Assembly: GCA_949752745.1 (NCBI GenBank)
Contig: OX457029.1
Coordinates: forward strand, 12,022,359-12,086,358
DNA: 64,000 nucleotides
DNA from: Protula sp. h YS-2021
Taxonomy: Eukaryota > Annelida > Polychaeta > Sabellida > Serpulidae
Direction of reading: 5' to 3'
In this document: positions 56,181 through 64,000 of the stretch, piece by piece
How the letters are laid out: the number at the start of each line of letters is the position of its first letter
How positions within the stretch are numbered: the stretch's first letter is position 1
The notes under the pieces: generated by a model
What the model was told of the DNA's origin: nothing
Databases searched by the model: none
The model's input: the letters and a program-made list of their open reading frames with translations, nothing else
Made by a program: the position numbers and the translations under genes

Positions 56181-57030
56181 TAATCTAAATGCACCACTCG
56201 GCCCCTTCATTGTGGTTATGGTGTCATTTACTGCTCACTGAAATACAGTTTGGATTTGATTGTAGCATGAATAATGAAGTTGTGGCGCCTCACCATTACA
56301 CAAATGATGCCACTCCTTTTTTGTGTTTACATTTTAGTTTTGTATCTTTTTTCTTGAAGCGTTATCGCTTTTACTTCGTAAACGCTTCGAATTATCTCCG
56401 CTGTTAGATGGGGTTGTCTTCCGGTTATAGCTTGCACACAAAAAACTTCTTCTGCAAACAGTTCGAAAATTCATATTCTGCATTTATTCAAGAGTCAGAG
56501 GTGGAGAAATACATTGTATTGCGGCATAGCTTTAATACGGTATTCCCTTTCGAGTTGGGTTAGCAACTACACACCACTGTGTTTGATCCTCAAATTTCTT
56601 CGAGAGAATCAGTTGAAAGGTGTGATATCTTCTTCTTCTTCTAGCGTTATATTAGAGATAAAGGACTGATTTGTTACAGGCCACAATTTGAATAAATGTG
56701 GTTGGATACAAGTGGAATTTCTCTCAGCTGTATCTTAGACCTGGTAGAGGTGAATTTAACGTGGCATGTCAGTAGTTCCGGAAAAAGTCTCTCCTCTACA
56801 AGAAGTCACTTCACCCCAACTTTCTTTGGGACGTAGTTGCTGAGAACAATAGATCAATGACGGCCTCATATACGGTTTGGTCTGTTTCCTGTCGGTCACG
56901 CTCCGTACCGTACTGTTGGAGTGGGTAAAAGGGGTACTTTTGCCTCTATTTAATATCACCAACAGTTCCCTAAATTGTTTTAAAAACAATTTTAGGTGCT
57001 TCTCATACACTTGTTCGTGGAAAAAAGTTA
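56181..57030. other. No gene recognised
   Basis: Unique-looking sequence. Short frames without domain support. Confidence 0.4.
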
Positions 57031-58825
57031 TAAGTGGTTTTTTTCTGTATGTTTACTGCTAGCATTTCAGTGATCTTTTGGTATCTTTATGCTACCTTCT
57101 TTTATGACATGGCAGAGACCAATATGGGATCACCCCTGACAGATATTATATGCACTCAGGCCTACAACGCTCTCGGCCTTCATATGGTGTGCAATGGGTG
57201 TAAAAGGGATCGTGGGTTTTCTCTTCGTAAAATGCCTCGAGTGTTGTCCACAACAATGTCTCACAACAAGTTTAAGGCTAGCAATCGGATACGTGCCAAG
57301 AACGAACGGTGTGGGAGAAGGACTCCAGCCACAACCACTCTCTACCACTTATCAGTGAACGTCCCATTCTGGATACGGCGTGCTCCACAATAAATTCAGA
57401 GATACCCGAAGTTCTAGATCAGGCGGAAGCCAAGCCTCAGCCTTCTAGTGATCAAGTGATAGCGACCCATAAGGACTCGGGGACTTGGCCAGCTAGGTAT
57501 CTCGCAGGTGTAACTATCATAGTCCCCGAATGTAAAGCGGTCCAATCCCTGCCTCCGATTGATGAACCTGTCAGTTGTCTAGGTCCAGTCCCAAATAGAG
57601 CGACAGTTGTAGGAACTGAAGTGGAAGGTACAGGATTTGGACGGTAGGGCGCCACCCAAAAAGAGCGAACTATCTCCAGTTAGCGAGTCTTCAGTATCCT
57701 ATGTCTGATCCTTGAAGAAGAAGAGGAGCTTTCCCAGACCTAGGACTCTCCTCTCCATTCCACCGAATATGGAGAAAGAAATCTACATCACATCAGGGCC
57801 CCACCAATTAAGACAACTAACAAACAGAAACAGAAACAGAAGAATCGCTCGCCTCTACATTGTCAGCTACCTCTGCGAGCAGTGGACAGTTAACGCTCAA
57901 GGATTGGAGGCAACACCTGTGGAAGGTCCCAGCAGCACCAAGCCTGAGTCCATCTGTTTTCCGTTGACGGATCTTGACACAACCTGCGAAAAGATCCCAC
58001 CCTGTTTAGACGCAACGTCTTTGGTTCCGGATAACGTGCCTTTCGGTGGCACTATCCAGGCACTCCTCTACAAGACAGAGGTGGCAACTCCTCTTTTTAG
58101 GATGACAGATCGCTCTGTAACAAGACTCGATTGTCACTCTAGCCACAAATGAGGGTATCAGTAAGCTTTTCTGATTTGATCAAACTCATTGAAGATGATG
58201 GATATGAGTGAGGGGCAAACTAAGACACATGTCCACACGTGTCCACACGTCAAAGCACTGCTAAATCCTACATGACCCTTAGCGCTTCTCGGATGATACC
58301 ACCAGGATCAAAAAAGCTGGATCAGCGAATTGAAAACACCGTCTGGATGCCACCACGGAAGAATACCTGAGACATTTGATTAGTTGAGAAGGACGCAAAG
58401 TTCACTGAAGTATCTTCTCGCCGGGATCAAACGCTTAAGGCCTTCAAATCTAGGTTGGAGAATTTGCGGTTATGTGATTCCGCTGCTCGAGCTGTTGCAA
58501 TGCGTGACGTCGTCAGGTTTTACACCAACATGATGACGTCAATGATTTAATAGAGAAGAGACGCTTTCTTGCAGCATTACTGGTCCAATATAAAGGCCCT
58601 GGGCGAACTGCTCCGATCGTGAGAGAAAATGAACTGTTTCGTCGGCAGAGACCGAATAAGGAAAGCCGTTCGATGCCAAAGGACTTTATTCTAATGCCCC
58701 AAATATCACATGTCCCTTCCACCAATTCATCAAGCGCAGAAGACCATAACGATTGCCTTCGGAACAGTCAAAGCCAGCTCATGGATGCAGAGATGCAGCC
58801 AAAGCGAGTCACTAAGCTGTAATAA
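57031..58825 (+). pseudogene. Coding-like stretch, GC-richer, unknown and broken
   Basis: Open pieces of 67 to 146 codons follow each other on the plus strand: about 57110-57393, 57309-57647, 57712-58152 and 58619-58822. Composition is less AT-rich than the surroundings, and the codon use (many Pro, Ser, Thr, Glu, Arg) looks like real protein. Pieces are in different frames with stops between, and one (58300-58420) is readable only in part (LDATTEEYLRHLI). It could be a decayed gene, a decayed transposon or a retroposed copy. I recognise no domain. Confidence 0.4.
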
Positions 58826-61335
58826 ACCCAACATTACAGTAGTAAACCCAACTGTAGAAGGCCGCGTCTCCAAGTGATATTTAACTCAACTCAAACGATT
58901 TAGCTTATTTCCTACTTTGTCTGCAGGCGAAAGGTTAGAAAATTTCTAGCAGTAGTAATACGTTGGCTCAGGGACGGCTATGCTGCACCCTTTAACAGTC
59001 GACCAAGAGGACAAACGCCTTTCGTTTCCCTCTTCCACAAGATCCAGATAGCCTCGCTACGTCCTAACAACCGGACTCAGAAAAGGATCGTACATTGCAG
59101 GAGATGATAAACGAGTTACAGAGCAAGAGGCAATAAACGACCAGCAACGTTCGCATGGGTTTTCTGTTACCCATGAAAAAAGGAGGTTGGTTGCCGACCT
59201 TCTCGGCCTTCATTGAGTCTCTTCAAGTAGCCTCGTTCCAGATGGTCACTACTCAGACCATAAAACACTGTCATCAACACCCCATCCACGGGAAGATATT
59301 GCTCATACACTCAAAATTAACCTTTCTCTTAGTACCAGTTTCAGGTAAAGGAAAGGGTGATGTGCATACCTTGGAAATAAAAGTCAAGAAGAAAAACGAA
59401 GGGTGGAATAAAGTGTTTTTTTTTTCAGGGCGGATGTCATGAGAAAAAACATACATAGCAATGAGCAAAAGCACTGATAATCTCTTTAATGAAAGGGGTC
59501 TTCCTTGCGGCATTTGAAAAAGCACATACTGATCCACGGCTTCCGTCAGAATGTAAAATAAAAGGCCAACATATTCATCAGATTACCAACTCTGTATAAG
59601 CTAACATTAAGTTTCAAACGAAAGCTAAAACGCAAAAGCTAGGCCCCACCTACTGAGAAGGTGCCAAGTGATTGGTGTTAAGCTTGTTTCAAATGTCAGC
59701 ATGTCGACCCGTTTCTCAGCTATTTCAGTTCGCTACATAATCCAGTCTATGTGTTCATTTCAGGATGTGCTGACTCTTTTGTTGACTGTTGACTCTGTCC
59801 TGCTCGACCGTTTTCAATCGTTGAGCCGTGCCACCTATTCTCATTGTACTTGCTACTGAGTGTCATGATGAGTCATGGTCACAATACCCATCAGGAGCTT
59901 ATCTGGTGATATTATAGGCCAATATTTGGCGCTTATTGCTAAAAATGCGGATTTAAAGTGAGAATTGCGACTTGTATTTCATTTTCAAAAGCATTAAATT
60001 ATATACATTCTAGTGGCATTTGTTGTGCTTTTTGAGCTAGAAATCCGAATTTTTAGGGTTTTTTTAGAAGTTGACCTTTTGATCTCAGTAATCCTATGTC
60101 AGTTATGTTATGCTACTGGTTTATTTGCATGTAGATGAAGTTGCAAGTATTTGCTACTCTGGTGACTTGCTTTAGTGAATCCATTGAGCTTACGATTTGT
60201 TTGTGATATTAAAAAACGATTGATTCTGTTACAACCGCTTTTCGTACCTTCGATGTGATTGCGGTTTCGTATCCATCAAGGAGAACAGAGCAGTATGATT
60301 TGTAGGTTTAATCAGTGTCAGTCAGCCTGATAACACGTAGCTCAATCAGGCGACTTTTTCATTTTATTATTCCTTTTATGAATTATTGTACGTTGTTTTC
60401 GATTCAGGAATGTTCATTCCGATCCACTGCTAGAATGGTCATTAAAAAGTGGAACTGAGTTCGTCATTTTTCATTTGGACTTAATCTCAGCACCCCGCCA
60501 CCCGAGACTTCGTAAATGGACTGTTACGTGTTCTAGAGTACTTAGCAGCCTTTCACGTTCTGTTCATAATGACAGGTTGCACTGCCCCATGTAAAATGTA
60601 TATAACCGAATTCAAAATTTTTCAAATAAAAACTGTTGTTTTATTTCGTCATGCGTCATTCACGTTCTTCACTTTTAGCTTTTCTAGCCCAACCGCCATC
60701 CCTTAACCTGGGTAGGTCGAAAGAGAATGCAGCATTACATCAGCAACAAAATACATTGTATTTCCCCAGTTCCGATTGACTCATGACGGTGTTGCGGAAT
60801 AGGACTGTTTGAAAAGCCACAGAAACAGTTTTTCCTATTGCATCAAACACACAGACTGGAAGGGAAACCCATCTAAAAGTGAATAATGCGAGTGACTCTT
60901 TTTTGTAAAAGCTCGTTCATTATGCAGTTTATTATAAGTTTCATTTATATTTACTAAATAAATTTCACTATTGGCAGCGAAATTTTTAATCAAGAAATTA
61001 TCTCAGTAAATCGGACTCACATAATTTTACAGAGCCTTTTCCGAGCACAATTGTTATCAAACAATACTCGCATAGACGCAAATGACATAAAAAATTAAGT
61101 GATCCATATCTATTCTAGAGCAATAAATATTTATACTTTTTTGAAGCTTTGAAATAAAACAACCAGGATGCGTTTAGGTACACATTCAGGTATTTGAATT
61201 AAGTACAATTTATTACAGATAATAAATTTTGAAACCACAGCTACGCACAAGGAGATTTACTTCTTTAAATAATGCAGTCAAGTTCGTCTCATCGTATAAA
61301 TAATCACTATAATCACTAAAAATAATCACTATCAT
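58826..61335. other. No gene or element recognised
   Basis: Unique-looking, mostly AT-rich. A frame at 59155-59442 has no recognisable domain. Confidence 0.4.
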
Positions 61336-61339
61336 TTAT

Positions 61340-61405
61340 AATAATAATAGTAATGATAATAACAATAATAATAATAACAATAATAATAATAATAATAATA
61401 ATAAT
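61340..61405. repeat. (AAT)n microsatellite
   Basis: About twenty AAT units with a few C interruptions, roughly 230 bases beyond the stop codon of the GT92-type gene. Confidence 0.95.
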
Positions 61406-61632
61406 AACTTGGTAATTATAATACATTTATTATAATTATTAATATTATTAATTGGTATTGTAGAAATTTGATTCAATAGAGTGTTCAAGCGCAGTTCTCC
61501 CTTCGCTGACGTCGTTGCTCGGTTGTCACTAGAAGACCATACTATCGAGGACCAGAATCGCAACACTTATACAAATGCACATAAATACTTATGCTCAATA
61601 ATAATACCAACAATAACAATACTAATAATATT

Positions 61633-63031
61633 CTAATTGTCATTCCAGTATCTTTTAGATGAATTTACGCCTGGGAAGTTTATATTTTCAAGAACTTTTA
61701 GGGATTGTTTTTCTAATTGGGCACCATATTTAGTTACTAAGGTATCGTCAAGCTCATGACGACTCCATTCTGTGTCACACCTTTTACCCATACGGCACCA
61801 CGTACGGTGGTGATGTACCAATATATCCTTTGGATTGACATAAGTAAATTTTGCATCTCCTTTCGTGCATCTATGATTCCACAAATTAATACATTTCTGT
61901 GTGTTGATAAATGATTTTGAAAAGCCAGTTCCCTTGGTGTTCTATTGGTGTACGGTAAACTAGTCGGTGAACAGGTAAATAAGTTGGGATTTCGGGCCGA
62001 TAGGGCTTGAAAAAGGTATAAAAGAATGCACTGCGAACAGAAATAGACGTCAGTTTCGACCTTTGAGGATCAGATTTCAGATAGGACTTCAGGAATTGCT
62101 GATAAGTGTTAAACAAGATTGGAACGACAACTTCGTCTCGATCAATGTTTAGAATGTATGGATACTTTTCCCTATATGTATAAAGGCAATCATTTAACGC
62201 AATCATGCGAACAACCTCTACAGCATGTTTTTCAGGGACAAATTGTGTTTCGCCAAACGTAGCAGGACTATATGGCAATGGAAGATGGATGAATTCAAAA
62301 ACATTTTTGCTTTTATAATATTCGATTGCCTTTGTAAACAATTTAAATTTCCCTGTGTCAATTAGTGTGCTATTATACATGATGACATGCGACGCACCAA
62401 ATAATAAAAGTGTCTCCATCCACTGTATAAAAAACGGTGCGTCAGAATCGTTTACCCTTCCATAATGAGAGGGTAAACAAACCCCTATTTCCATGCCATT
62501 TGTAGCTTTATCGTTCTGGGCAGTTTCTGGCGTTTCAACCTCTAAACGGGTACTAGTCGAATTTTTTTGGCCTATAGATATTGAAATATACTTCGGTACC
62601 CTTGGATTAGTTGCATTTAAAGAACAAGTTATCATGTACTGGGAATAATGTACTCCATTAACAGGATGCTTTGATAGTTCAATATTGTCTAGTTTAGCCT
62701 GCATTGTTTCATCAACATTTAATTTTTCATACCAGAAATTACACAGCAGCTTTGTCTTTATATAACGTTTAGATACAACAAATAATCGAATGCATGGCCT
62801 CTTCAAATCTCTATCATCTAAGTATGCTTTGTACAAAAACATCACTTCATTCCTTTCAGAAGATATCACACTGGCATTTTGGAATAAACTTCTTCGTTCA
62901 TGGTGATATGCTTCAAATCTTGGAGTATTTTGTACTTCGCCTATCCGAGGAAATATTTTCATTGAATTCCAGCTAAAGATTAATTCCACAAAGACGAAGA
63001 TTATCAAAGATATCAGGAGAAGAATTACATA
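61633..63031 (-). CDS. Glycosyltransferase family 92-type gene, 3' exon, one frameshift
   Basis: Reading 5' to 3' on the minus strand, the exon begins just after a T-rich tract and CAG at about 63032. It is open for about 380 codons to 61886 and continues in another frame to the stop at 61633. The N-terminal part has a signal anchor (YVILLLISLIIFVFVEL), typical of Golgi type II enzymes. Later come GVCLP and FIQWMETLLLFGASHV, then the metal-binding DxD region NIDRDEVVVP near residue 300, and, after the shift, LWNHRCTKG. GT92 enzymes add galactose to glycans. An extra A or lost bases in the AAATG near 61893 causes the shift. It may be an error in the sequence or the gene may be dead. The first exon is not found. 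Confidence 0.8.
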
Positions 63032-63056
63032 CCTGTACAAAGAAAAAGTAAAAAGT
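63032..63056 (-). other. Splice acceptor before the GT92-type exon
   Basis: On the minus strand, a T-rich tract ending TTCTTTGTACAG precedes GTATGTAATT. No ATG lies at the start of the open frame, so an upstream exon must supply it. Confidence 0.6.
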
Positions 63057-64000
63057 CATCGATACCGTGTGCATTTTTCCTCGTATGTTATTATGTTACC
63101 AATGTTGCTACAAACATATATGATAAAACTGATAGCTGACAACATGCTGAGTTGTCAATACAATAAACCTGACAGGTTGTATTGCATTTGTAATGTATCC
63201 TCTGAGACTCAGTTTGCTTGGAAAATATTCCTTTATAAATCCGTGTTATATTCTAATACGATATTTCATCTGCCATTTTGATTATTAAACCATTATTAGA
63301 GTATCTAAAACTAAAAACGATTTTGTGGCGCAAAAACTGACACAATGCTGACAATTTAAACAGTTTCCTCTACTGCGTCACAAAAGGCAGCTCGAGTTTT
63401 TAAATTGATTTATGTAGTGCATTTTTATAGTGTGTTTTTACCCATGTTTTTGCAATCTACCTCATATCTTTTGAATTTAGCATGTTGGTCCATTTTTTCG
63501 TCCGACCCGCATTTGTGCACATTTTCATGTGTTCGGAACGTACTGCTTAACTACATTACACTGCATAGTATCCATAACTCGAAATTGATTGGAATCCATT
63601 GAAAATTTTACGGGACCTTATAATCAGAAACTTAGCCTGTCGTTAGCTTATCGTTATAAATTAATTCATAATTACCATTTCTTTACAGATACATTCATGA
63701 TTCTGCAGCCAAAAAAACAGAACTGCTTACTCTGTTAAAAGAAAAAGAAAACATTTTTTGATAAGGAAAAAAAACACTCTTTGAAACCTGCAGCGATCGC
63801 GCTTATTTTTTGGTGAATTCCAAATTAATGTCAGAAATTTAAATAAAAATGAACAAATTCTTGAAAATACAAGCGCAAATTTCGCAAGTTTAAATGTACT
63901 AACTACATTTTTATTTTATATATTCAATCACTCGGCCAATATTTGACAGACAACCAAGAAAAGTTCTGGATTGGTGCAAGATAATAGCAGAAGAATTTGT
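63057..64000. other. Probably intron or upstream region of the GT92-type gene
   Basis: AT-rich sequence without a recognisable exon or repeat. The missing first exon may be here in a short form or beyond the window. Confidence 0.4.

Overview
This looks like about 64 kb of a nuclear genome from a marine invertebrate. It is AT-rich and gene-poor, with very many small transposons and tandem repeats. A mollusc, perhaps a bivalve, is my best guess from the Helentron-like repeats, a Polinton and a GT92-type gene; no single feature fixes the species. I see no rRNA, tRNA or CRISPR.

Layout. 1-27.4 kb is a repeat nest. It holds minisatellites and a family of elements ending in a hairpin plus CTAG, of the Helentron/HINE non-autonomous type (about 1.4-2.1, 4.5-6.8, 7.6-10.8, 16.6-17.0, 20.9-22.2 reversed, 23.1-26.4 kb). 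It also holds a small hAT-type MITE (6970-7120), a 2.28 kb tandem duplication (11.9-16.4 kb), and several elements whose inverted ends are arrays of short direct repeats. One of these (19.4-20.5 kb) carries a MULE-type transposase remnant.

27429-42642 is a nearly complete Polinton/Maverick, the virus-like DNA transposon. It has a perfect 6-bp target duplication (CATTGA), inverted ends of about 344 and 411 bp starting AG, and two converging gene blocks. The plus-strand block has cargo genes on the left, including a NADAR-domain gene, PC4-like pieces and a CARD-like pair. It then has integrase with chromodomain, packaging ATPase, a small basic protein, minor and major capsid proteins and a cysteine protease. 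The minus-strand block has a Cys-rich terminal gene, protein-primed DNA polymerase B, a PC4-like gene and two unknowns. Integrase, ATPase, capsids, protease and polymerase all carry stops, frameshifts or deletions, so this copy is dead; several small cargo ORFs, including NADAR, are still open.

42.65-61.3 kb is again repeat-rich. It has a perfect 583-bp tandem duplication (44.67-45.83 kb), a TTAA-flanked MITE (48298-48890), an old diverged duplication (about 50.0-53.5 and 53.6-56.2 kb), and a MULE remnant with FLYWCH-like coding sequence and a 9-bp target duplication (51277-51799). At 57.0-58.9 kb there is an unrecognised, GC-richer, coding-like stretch.

61.6-63.03 kb carries, on the minus strand, the 3' exon of a glycosyltransferase family 92-type gene. 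It has a signal anchor, a DxD motif and one frameshift, and begins at a good splice acceptor. It is the only likely host gene.
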